This document shows, piece after piece, positions 1 through 10,041 of a DNA stretch of 64,000 nucleotides. The notes beneath the pieces are model-generated. The model did not search any database, was not told where the DNA came from, and was given only the letters and a program-made list of their open reading frames with translations. Each line of letters begins with the position of its first letter. Position 1 is the first letter of the stretch. The position numbers were made by a program, and so were the translations under genes. Source of the stretch: Wolfiporia cocos (taxonomy: Eukaryota > Basidiomycota > Agaricomycetes > Polyporales > Phaeolaceae); NCBI GenBank assembly GCA_029448655.1, contig JACCLO010000059.1, positions 1-64,000 on the forward strand, given 5' to 3'.

Positions 1-1656
1 CCCGCCTTCATGCACATCGAAGAGTTTTGACCACAATCGAGTAGTCGTGCGCCACTTGCATGTAGACGTCATAGCCAGTTTCTGTCACAGATTTGGGACA
101 TGCCACTATTTTTCCCGTATTTTTACCTATTTATCTGGTATTTCTACAACCTTGTAGACATTTACGCTGCTAAGCGCCCGTCTACACGTACACGCAACCA
201 AACAACACGTACACAACGCGGTATACGTCCACTTGTCATAACAACACGTACATAACACGCTTGTACGCGTCAATGACTCAGCGGACTAACCTCCGGTGTC
301 ACGCGCCTTACTCATATCCCGATACCGGGCTATGTCAGTACAATTGGATAAGCGGCCCGCTCGTTATCACATGCCAATGACCTTACGATTACTCATATCC
401 CGATCCCGGAATATAATAATCACATGCATGGCTTACTAACGTAGCTACAGCCACTTCCACAACATGGACCTACGGTCCAAACAAACGATCTTACTGGTGC
501 GGCCATTACCGGCGCACATGGTCTATGGTAGTTTACGACTAAACCATATTAGTTATGTCTGCGCACAGACCACCTTCATGTTTGGCTCCCTTACCGGTAA
601 CCAAACAAAACATGTATATAAGTAGGGCTATCACTGCGGATAAGCCTTAGATTTGTTCTCTGCATTCGCACAGTTACATACCATCTCTGCTTGCGCCCAC
701 TAGCCTCCTCACCAACCTTCTGCAACATCTTCAAGTCGTCTATAAGGTTATAGTGTGAGTCCCACAGTCTAGTCTGTGTCAGTTTCGCCCGCCTCACGCT
801 TGTCCTCACGCAGGCAAACTGGGAAGATCTCCTCCTCGTCCATGAACAACGTTGCATCCGGTTTGCATACGGCACGGTCGAGTTTGGGAAAAAATTTGTG
901 GTTGAGCCTAAAGTTAGGGAGCAGTCCTTGAACACATTCGTTAAATTTCGCTGTGCGTGCGTTCTCATCGTCGAACGGGTTTCCCATCTCGTTGCACAAT
1001 AAGGCGGCAGCACGGATGGAGGCAACCGCGATAGGGTCATCGGTGGCTGAAGAAAGGTCTGTGCCAAGTCGAATTCGGAAAAGACGAAAGACATCGTGGA
1101 GCGTGCATATCGGCACACCGCTCTTTTCAACGGGACGCATACATAAGATGGCTGCGCGGGTTCTTTGTACGTCTGCCCACACGTCCGTCTTGGCAAATTC
1201 TGATGGTGCAGGGAGGGAGTTGAGCAGTACCCTGAAATAAAAGGCAAGGTTCGCATATTGTGTATTCAAATCATTCAGTTGTAACTCTTTTGAGTGCATG
1301 TCAGCTTGGGACTAGGGACGTCAGGAATAGATAGCAAGCCTACTTGCCATATCTGGGTAATCATCTGGGATGTTGATATGTACTTCCAAGTACTGCATTT
1401 CACCCAACTCCTTCTCTCCAGGAGCAGAAGCTGCACTGACCACAAGTCCCATAATACTCATAGCGAGCTTAGCACCAACTGTACCAAGACCCTCCTCCTG
1501 CAGAAGCGGCAATATCTCTTTTTTTACATGTTCAATCAAGCGGTTGACCTTTTTGGCTGCCTCCTCGACTAAGCTCTTTAGAGTTTTGTATTGAGGACGC
1601 GGCTTCTTGCGTGGTGATGATGGGGTGTCACTGGGACGTTTCAAACCCGATGACAT
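1..1656 (-). pseudogene. Hypothetical nuclear-type gene disrupted by a solo LTR; runs off the left edge
   Basis: The reading frame starts at 1656 with a basic Ser/Pro/Lys-rich N-terminus (KRPSDTPSSPRKKPRP) that looks like a nuclear localisation signal, followed by a helical stretch. A 57-nt intron fits at 1287-1343 (GTAGGC donor, CTGAC branch, AAAG acceptor) and keeps the frame into a second exon of about 170 codons ending in a conserved-looking patch (RLNHKFFPKLDRAVCKPDA, then CLREDKREAGET). That exon is cut at 786 by an LTR. If the LTR and one GTTTC copy are ignored, the frame continues into 1-77 (GYDVYMQVAHDYSIVV) before a TGA near 34. Mushroom genomes hold many unnamed proteins with such a C-terminal patch, but I cannot assign a function. 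The LTR and the later stop suggest the gene is dead. Confidence 0.5.
83..781 (+). mobile_element. Solo LTR, 699 bp, TSD GTTTC
   Basis: The element begins TGTCACAGATTTGGG and ends AGTCTAGTCTGTGTCA. It is bounded by GTTTC at 78-82 and GTTTC at 782-786, a 5-bp target duplication typical of Ty3/gypsy integration. A TATA box (GTATATAAG) lies near 614. The 3' end has the CACAG...CTGTG hairpin seen in the other LTRs. No internal domain remains, so it arose by LTR-LTR recombination. Confidence 0.93.
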
Positions 1657-2907
1657 GACACCGTGCTTGGGCTTGGGAGGGGGAGGGCTGTGGTGGTGGC
1701 AGTCAATAGGAGAGATGCGAGTCTACCTATCAGTAAGCAAGAGTCACCACGCTGCACTGGACGGCAACCAGTGCTCCGGTGACCATATATGCATGGTGTC
1801 CAGGGTCCCATGCTGACAAACCAGTGTGCCGACTCGCGGCATCGGTGGCGCTGGGCGTTTACGATCCATATTAATCCCTTCCAATTCACGGCAAGCTAGT
1901 ACGCGATCACGAAGTCGACTCTCACTCGCACTCAGAGTGAGAAGTCCGTTCATCTCGCGATCCCCGTCACCCAAATGCATCTGCACTAGCGAGGCACTTG
2001 TTCGCAAGGCACAGTGAGACACCACGCCCGTTCATCTCGCAATGATCGTCTAGGCTCGTGAACCCTTCGTGAATGGTGCACCTAGCAAGTCCCCTTCACG
2101 CTTTCATGTGTGCTGCGCACAGGCACCATTCTGATGCAGTTCCAGCCCACATAATGGCGGAGGTCGATAGCAAATCGGCTCACCAATGCGTGCTTTGATG
2201 CGTGCACAGCTGTGCTCATAGCCGATTTTATTGAGAAGTAAACCTAATCTTTCCGTGCCAAGAGACCCGCCGCAATGCCGTGAAACAATGTCTCAGGCTG
2301 TCGCCGTCATTGGATATAAACTTATGTTACGGGTGTCAGAGAGCGTGTTCGGCAATGATGGAAGAAGTAACCATTCAACGAGAGTGTGGAAAATGGAAGA
2401 TAGTGTGGCGCGCGGGATGGGAAGAGAAGGGTGCCACACCGGCGAGGAGTGGCCGCGCCCCAACAGTGGTCGAGATGAGCCCGATGGATGCATAACACAA
2501 GGTGCTCTGTATCGAGACGGTATGAACAAAGGAAGCTGGGTAGCGAGGTGTCACGGCGAATACTTTAGCTTCCTCATGCTGCGTTGGAATGCTAGGTGGT
2601 TTTGCACGGGGTTATTGGCATACCATTGTTAGAACAACAAGTTATTTGAGTATCGAATGCCGGATGACGGTAGTTAGGTGAGAGTTACATGCATTGCACA
2701 TATCACCTTCCGCTTGCAATGGTCATGTAAACTAACACTATCCCTTCTGAGGCGTGCGTGGACCGATCGCTTGTATACAGCTGTGTCTTGTTTCCTGTTT
2801 CATGCTACAGCTGCATGTGATGATCAACATGCAATGATTTGTACTAGAGCGTTTGTGATATCGAGCGAACTCACCGCGTTCTCTACTATAACATGGTTGT
2901 ATTCCTT
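1657..2907. other. Intergenic, no gene supported
   Basis: I see no frame here with domain-like content or sensible intron structure; open frames up to 133 codons look like chance. A phrase CCGTTCATCTCGC occurs twice (about 1947 and 2028) in similar surroundings, suggesting a small degenerate duplication. Promoter elements of the gene starting at 1656 should lie at its left end. Confidence 0.5.
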
Positions 2908-5900
2908 TCACTGTCTCAGGCTCGCGGGAATTTCCACTAGGACCACCGGCATCCTTCCAACGAGTGTTGTACGATCGATGCTCTTTATCGTCTCTTCTAT
3001 TTTGCAGCATATCCCTTCATTTGCGCGAAGCAACTCTTCCAAACTGTCAATGACAGCACGCCCAGAGGACGCATATTCGGCCTCGAGGTCGATAAGGCGG
3101 TTGAAGTGGGCGACACTGCAGTGGCCGTTCACAGGGATCAGCAGGTCCGCAAGAATGCGAAGTATGTATGGGCAGTCAGCACACACCTATCCGCACGCAT
3201 GTGCATAGGATCCTGCGCTGCCTCCCGGAGGATTGCACTCCGATCAATGTGCACTTCTTCACGTACGCTGTCAAAGCGATCCGTGATCTTGCCGAAAATA
3301 GCCTGCGAGGGTCGAGCACATACTCAGCATACCGCAATATCCTTAGCAGCTTCTACGGCACCTGATGCAACTCCCGCAGAACATCTTCGATGTCTTGGAC
3401 ATTTGCAGTGGCTTCCTTGCACCGCGAGCGGTTCCCAGCACCCGTTATATTTGTTTTCCGGAATGAGCCACGTTCACGTCGCCCTATGAAAGGCTCGTGT
3501 TCAATATCCTGCAGCAGCAGTCCCAGTGACACTAACAACAAAAGTCAGAAGTGCGCCGTTGTATCTATGGATAAGTTTACCAGTAGCCCTCTCTCGCTTG
3601 TATGGGCTCAGCGATGTGGGCTGACTCCGAGAACCAATCTCAAAGTTCAACTCCGGCAACGGTTCGCATTCTTCCACGACTGGCGCGAAGGTAACGGAAT
3701 GTCTAGGATGGGTCTTTCTCGTGGAGACAGAGTCTCCTGCACAATCATCGACCTCAACAACCTTGCCAATTGGGGTAGATGTTACCTCCGTCAACTCAAA
3801 ATCAGTTTGCTCAAGCTTTTCCGGAGAGGGAATGACGAGAGGAGCAGGAGAATGTATACGATCGGATCTTGGTGTGGTATTCGTTCCGAGCATGGAATCT
3901 GCTATGGTCGCATGTATCGCCTTGTTGGCAACTTCGGAGATGTCTGACATAGAATCTTCAGCGGTGGCTGGCTCCTCAGGCAGAGGCCCTGTATGAACAT
4001 TACCAGATCCCGTCAAGAGGCTTTCAGATGCGGATGATGACATAGACTTCTTGGACAGAGATGTGCATCCCAAAGTATTCAGTGTAGGCTGTATGGTTTC
4101 TTCATGGTGAACACCAGGAACTCCGCTCGTACTGTTGTCTACAGTCGCAGATCTGTGAGGGGCTTCAGAAGTGAGGTTGGCCCATGGCGCAATCTTTCTC
4201 TTTTTGCTTGTGGACTGTTTTAGTATTAGCGTATGGCGTAGAAAGTGTCACGGTACACGCGCCTTAGCAATGTTGGTAGAACCTGACAATGGGTGAGCTT
4301 TCTCTTGCAAGGCAGGGTTCGACATTTCGACCCTCTGTAGTCCACGACCATGATATGGCTTTCTCATCAATCACGAGAACGCAAGAGAACAAACATACCC
4401 TTTTGTCCGTTGTCGAAGCACTGGCTGCGAGAGCAGGGACCACATGCTTTGCGTGTGTCTTGATTTTTACTTCCGATTGATTTTCCTTAGTCTCTTCGAC
4501 AGGTTCGTCCTCGACGAACGTGTCAGATAGCTCATGCCTGTCACATAACGGATCGTCGTCCGAGGCTCCCTGGTAGATGATAGGGCCCGGCGGAGACGGT
4601 TTTGTCTTCCAGAGCTTTGCTTTATGAGGTCTACCTTTGGTCGTGCTCGACTGAGGGGCTTTGCTTTCCAGGGCAGGCTTATTGTCGGCCTTCTTGCGAC
4701 GAGCAAACAAAGCTGTGAGAGGAGACAACGTGTTCCGAGTAGACGAAAATGGATCGGATTCGGGTAGAGCACCATAGTCAATCATGTGGGAGCATGAGGT
4801 AGGAGAACATATTTTCTCCTTTTCGCCGTGATATCTGTTGGTTGCCCTAGTCGCCGCTGTAGAACGAGGCTGAAGCACCTGAGATTCCGTGCGCTCTGGA
4901 GGATCTGGTGTGCAAAGAGCGCTACGACCTGTCGGGGAAGTCTTGGATCGTTTATTGGCAACAGCGTCCTCTGCCAGCTTATCTGAGTTAGGACCGTCTT
5001 CGCTGCACTCAGTAGAATCTCGCTTTCTCTTGTAGGCCTTGGCGGCAACAGAGTTATTGGTCGACTTGCGGGTTTTCCCGGCAAGTCGGGATTCGGACGA
5101 TTTGGCTGACCTAGTGGAGATTACTCTAGGGCCTTCCGACCGTTGCCTACGTTGAGGCGGGGCCAGCAGAACCGAGTCGACGTCAGATGGATCACATAGT
5201 TCCTCATCGCTTGCGCCAAAGGCTTCTCTTCGGACATTTTTCGAACGCATATGGGGCGTAGATTTCATAGACTGACGTTCGTCGATAGCAGAAGATCTCG
5301 AACTAGTCGCGTTATCAAGGTCTGATCCGCAGCTGAGTTCGTCACTGCTTTGGTTGGTATTGTAGACTAGCGGAAAGTTGACAGTGTTGATGAGCGCGGA
5401 TGCTATGGATTGTGTGATACTCACATTGTTGGACTTTCTCAATCCTCTAGTGAGTGGAGATCAGTCATGGAAGAATGCGATCAATTTAGCGCACCTCGGA
5501 TTGGCTTAGTTGTTTCATCGGCTTGCCCTGGGTGTCAAAATCTAAAACCAGTGGCGACGTCGCTAGTGATAGCTTCGGTGGGAGTATCTCTCTATACTTC
5601 TGTCCCTGCATTACGATACCGTGTCAGCACTCGCAAACCAGATAGAAAGTATAAGCTACGCTTTCTTACTTGACCTCTGTCGCGCAACGCATTTGCGAAT
5701 CTGTCCAGATCGCCGCTCGTAAGAGTAAACGTTACAACTGGGCCGCTTTCGTCTATGCCAGAGGTTATCGGTTCTCCTCCGAGAATAGGAGGACTGCACA
5801 TGACAATTTGCACCTGCGCGCCGACCCTCTCCTCGCCAGAACGCTCGCGCAGGATATCTATTTTGTGTATGGAAGTGTATGAGATTGTCAGGGATTCATA

Positions 5901-7292
5901 TTGGTTATCCTGTATCGATGTATGAACATATAATCAGCTCGCCGTATGACGGACATCGAATAAGGTCAAAAGGCACACTTCTATGAGCATGTTCACGAGT
6001 ATTGCCTTGGGATCGACATATAGCCTATCGCATCGTTGTGTTTGCCCACAGGCACAGACTTCTTCTATCGCAAAAGGCTGCGGGCTATATGGCGCCGGTC
6101 AGCGTGATAATACGGCAGCTTAAGTTACTCACAAAGTCCGGTCGCCAGCAGCCAGTGCTTCGGCAATCTTCCGTGAGGTCACGTCCCAGTCCTCCGAGGG
6201 CACGTTCTCAAGCAGCCCCGTGACCTTTTTGTCCGATGCTGGTGGTTTCCGGGGGAGACGACTTGCTGAACACAGACTGGATGAATGCAGTACGGTTTGC
6301 GCGACCGGAGGCAGCCCCCTTCGTTGAAGGCAATAGACGCGCAAATAGCGTCAACAAGCTCTCCAGAGGAAGGAAATCTGGATCATGGTATCGGAATCTG
6401 ACATGACGCTGCTTCGAGAGAGCTTACCTTTGGTGCGCCAGATGGTGGCTCCGAGGCGACGACTACGCACAAGAAATGGTATGCGGCATAGTAAGGTAAA
6501 ATGGAATCAGGCTCACCCTCCAAGGATTTGGTCGTCACGAAGCGTGTGTTGATTGGCGTGATGCATCGCAGCAGAATCGGCGAGAAGAGTATATGCCTGG
6601 TAATGTCGAAATGAGTGTAAGTTTGGCGCATAAATAAAGGTGTAAGAGACCGTACAGTGCATCGTAAACCAGTACTTATCATCGGAGCAGTTGGTGAGAA
6701 ACATATGTCGCATAGATTGGGAAAAAGCGTGGCTGCTATGACGTCCTTTGCTTTGCTACTTTTGCCTTTGTCTAGCGCACCCATGAGCCCATCTGAAGAA
6801 GGGAATGGGGATGGAGATTACCGTTTTCACTTTCATCGAGAAAATCCTGGACATAGTCAGCTTCCCGGACAAAGCGTAAACATCGAACTAAAGCATACGA
6901 GAACACCGGACAAGAGAGAGTTGAGCACTCCTTCCCATAACCCCTGTTGCTCATTCTGCTGCTTTCTAAGAGTTGGGAGAACCTTCTCGTGATAGACCTT
7001 GTAGAAAATCGCGGCAGCGGCTTCAAGGGCAGGCTGCGGAAAAGCAGAGTATATGGGAAGAAGGGGCCTGCGCAGACACTGAGATAACACTTTGGATGCT
7101 TGCTCGGATATCGTGGATAAATTCTATATGATGATGAACAGACATCCACTGAGCCCCAAATAGCTGCCTTACGAGTAAGACGAGGTGGGAGGACACCTTC
7201 TCGAGGGCCTCTGCTAGACTTTTGCTATTCTTGGCGCGAGATTTTGAGATAGTCTGCTGCAGCAATTTGAAAGGAGAATCGGAGGCAGACAT
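2908..7292 (-). CDS. Large multi-exon gene; candidate meiotic chromosome axis protein (Red1/SYCP2-like)
   Basis: Exons read leftwards from an ATG at 7292 (MSASDSPFKLLQQTISK). The first 250-300 residues are helical and repeat-like (LEAAAAIFYKVYHEKVLPTL; NSLLSGVLDYVQDF). Next comes a beta-rich patch near 5813-5690 (PPILGG, VVTFTLTSGDLDRFANALRD), then a long Ser/Pro/Lys-rich, basic, disordered middle (5442-3500) with possible nuclear signals (KRKRDS, NKRSKTS). The C-terminus (3300-2908) is a short coiled coil (ITDRFDSVREEVHIDRSAIL, then LEELLRANEGICCKIEETI). ARM-like plus PH-like N-terminus, disordered middle and terminal coiled coil is the known layout of the meiotic axis core proteins Red1, ASY3 and SYCP2. 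This is an inference from architecture, not a sequence match; another chromatin or cytoskeletal scaffold is possible. Exon borders are approximate, with several introns between 7100 and 5450. Confidence 0.45.
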
Positions 7293-7662
7293 TTCAAGTG
7301 GTGGGTGTACAAGGAGTAACTAGTATGGCTGTCAAGAACAAGGCGCGACGCGGAAACGCGTAGTGTCACATCCATCACAAATACGTGACGCGACGCAACG
7401 CACGCGCTACTAGACATCTCTGAATTAAGACGCCGATTCGAGCCGACGTTGTCCAGAATACAAGCTTGTGCTTCTGCGGACGCTTCAAACATAGCTGGTA
7501 TATGTATGGTATATGATATTTCTCATTAGCAGAAAGTAGCCACCCTTGCCGCTCGTTTGTCTTCAGGGCGAGGTATGCGATAATGGTACAAGACAAGAAA
7601 GAAGCATAACCAAAGCTGGCGTAGAGTGACAAGAATGTCCGAACAATGCATACGAGAGCCAA

Positions 7663-8780
7663 TCACTCATACATCTTGTCTCCGTCGGTCTCAACGCCAT
7701 AGAACTGCCACATCCGATGCGCCTCCAAGTCCGGCATCCCATCCATCTTCGCGCCCACTTCTCCGTCAACCTCATATAGCTGTTTAGTCTATAAATGAAG
7801 TCTTATGAGGCACCAAACAGCAACTAGGAAAGGAGGGAGGGGGGGTTGCTCACGAGACAGAGCGTAGTCTTGATCATCGGAGGGCCAGGCGTAAATTGCT
7901 CGAAGTCGTCGTTTGACGAGTCTGCTTGATCCCTAGCGAATAAGTGCGGATGTGGTACGTGCAAATGTTCATCACCACCCTCCGTGGCAGAATCTACTAG
8001 CATGTCGGGCGCAGCGGGATTACTTGGGACAGCGACCTGCATTGTTCGCTTGACACGTATGAGTCTTTCTTCGATCCATCGAGTATAACTGCATCTGAAA
8101 TTGCCCGTGCGACAAGATCGGTAATAGATTTCTGACCAGTGCAAAGTAGCTTAAAATAGCATGAGTACATGATGCTGATTCTCAAAAAAGTGAGGATGCG
8201 TACAATGAGCTCGGCGCTGATCTCGCGCCTGCCAAGTGTTCGAACAACACGCTCTTCTTTGCCGTCGGAGCCTGGAGTTGTCTTACCAGCCTTGATGCTC
8301 GAAGGGTCGAGCCGGTCTCCGAGAATCGTTGTTATTTTCAGCTCTGACAGCAACGAGACGAGTGTGCAAAAGAAATCAACACAGCTGGCCCGGCACACGT
8401 AGCGATCTGCACTGGTGTGAGTGCGTCCCTGTCCTCGGCGTGAGGGGTAGTCGGCGGATCGAAGAACCCAGGGGGAAGTGGCTGCCCGTGAACGATCGTC
8501 GTGTTGGCAGTGGAGTCATACTCCGAGAACTGGTGAGGGCACCGTAGATCCTCTGCCCATAGCGACCGTAAAGCTTCGTAGCCACCCGGCAGCGCGAACT
8601 CCCCGAGGTCGATCGGACCGGCGCGAAGCATTTGATCGAAGAGGAGGTACCTGCGAAGCTGGGGCGTCGTGAAATAGTGCCGCACCTGCTCGAAGTCTTC
8701 GAGGATGACGTCTCGATTGGCGAGGATAGTGAGCGCTTGAGCTTCGAGTGGGAGACCAATATTGCGATCAGTGTCGAAAC
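7663..8780 (-). CDS. Unrecognised multi-exon gene
   Basis: A long exon (about 8770-8400) reads FDTDRNIGLPLEAQALTILA, then FEQVRHYFTTPQLRRYLLFD, and ends near TPVQIATC, where an intron begins. Further exons lie to the left, and a short last exon (LYEVDGEVGAKMDGMPDLEA) runs to a TGA at 7663-7665. Composition is that of a real protein, but I do not recognise the family. The start is uncertain: the first exon abuts the 3' end of the RPP40-like frame with only about 37 nt between, too short for a normal intron here. It may be a separate gene with an overlapping promoter or a misread continuation. Confidence 0.45.
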
Positions 8781-9934
8781 CTATGGCCGGGGTTCGGAGG
8801 AGGATTCGATCACCCACCCACCAGCTCGTCCCATTTTCCCACACTAGTCTCCGCCAGCGTCCACACGTCCTCCTCCTCCCGGCCCTCCTCGTTCCTCCCA
8901 AGGAGCAAGCATCACGTGTCCTCTGACCCCGCCCACGGCGCGAGCGGCACCGTCCTCTTAGTATCAGCATGAACATACGCCGCAGGCACAGTCGGGACGC
9001 CGTGCACGGTCACAGCAGCAAGTGTGGCCGGCGCCCGGCGCCCGGAGTTACCATATCAATAAATCAGCACCGAGCCGCTATGAGAGGGCAGGGATTGGAA
9101 GGGAAGGGGATGAACATGAGCGCGGTCGCGACGTCAGTCACAAACGGCGTGTGGAGGAGGCCGGTCCACCGGACGTGCACCGCGTCTGCGACGGACGCCG
9201 GCGCGGGCGGCGCGTAGACGGCAACGTAAGGGTCGGTAGCGTCGCCAGCGTGCGGCCTGCCGCGGCCGAGTGAGTGAGGTGAGATCGGCGTGTGAAAGGG
9301 AGATGGCGCAGCTCACCGCTGTGCGTGTAGGCATGCCATTCCAGCCTACTGAAAGAGCGCAGATACGTCCTCCTCCCAGTCTGCCTGCCCGTTTGCGTCG
9401 TGTGGCGCCCGGGCGCAGGGGAAGGACGTGGAGAGGTGTATCGCGGGCAGCGTCGTGACGGTCGGCGAGACTACGTGTGCGAGGGATGCTTCCAGGGGGT
9501 GAGTGCGAGTGCATATGAAGAGTTACTATATATGCGGGACCGATCGCGGCAAACGGGACGCAGGACACCTGACTGCAAGGCGTAGAGCACGCGCCGTGGG
9601 CCACGGAGCGTGTCCCAGCCCGATAGCGCCGCGTGCTGCTTCGTGTTCAGCGGGACCACGTCGAGAGGAGCGAGCACCGCAACGCTGTCACCGCGGCGGG
9701 ATGAAGACAAGATGGACACAGACGCAGTAATTAAGGCATAGGGCGGACGGTGTGGGCGTGATAACACATGTAACTAACTTTCACAATCCTGTACGTCCTC
9801 CCGTTGCTCGAGTCTCGTATTGTATTCGTTTCAGACCTGCCCTGTACGCACAATTGAGATCCCTTATTAGGATGTCCCGAGATTCGGCACCGCTCGTCGA
9901 TCGATCGCATGCGGGGACTCAAACCCGCCGTCAT
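8781..9934 (-). CDS. RPP40: RPP40-like subunit of RNase P/MRP
   Basis: RPP40 family proteins are protein subunits of nuclear RNase P and RNase MRP, which process tRNA and rRNA precursors. Successive short exons match the family in order: GDSVAVLAPLDVVPLNTKQ (9700s) corresponds to the GDNVVAL...L..DKDTYE segment of human RPP40; WAGMACLHAQR (9350) to ELLEWLGAVF; DPYVAVYAPPAPASVADAVH (9240-9180) to the ISTYCCPEPSTVVAKAY segment; LAAVTVHGVPTVPAAYV (9030) to WVTLSVQGFADSPVSW; and VWTLAETSVGKWDEL near the end to the YWLQMAVG patch. I chose the ATG at 9934 (MTAGLSPRMRSID) because it opens the frame nearest the divergent MSH4 start; the stop is TAG at 8781-8783. The matches are from memory of the family, and exon borders are approximate. 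The gene is GC-rich compared with its flanks. Confidence 0.55.
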
Positions 9935-10041
9935 TTGTCGTCGCCCTCGGTCTCGCGCCTTTTCCTTTTCGCTGGATCGCTACGCTCGTCCCATATTTTC
10001 CTGGCTTTGCACGCCCTGCCTCATCCCACCCCGCTACGGCG
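9935..10041. promoter_or_regulatory. Short divergent promoter between RPP40-like gene and MSH4
   Basis: The two inferred start codons lie only 107 bp apart and face away from each other. The stretch is pyrimidine-rich on the MSH4 strand (CTTTTCCTTTTCGC), as is common before fungal start codons. No clear TATA box is visible. Confidence 0.45.

Noticed and set aside
9134..9604. 156-codon minus-strand frame
   Set aside because: It is Arg/Pro-rich shadow coding; the true exons of the RPP40-like gene run in other frames of the same strand.
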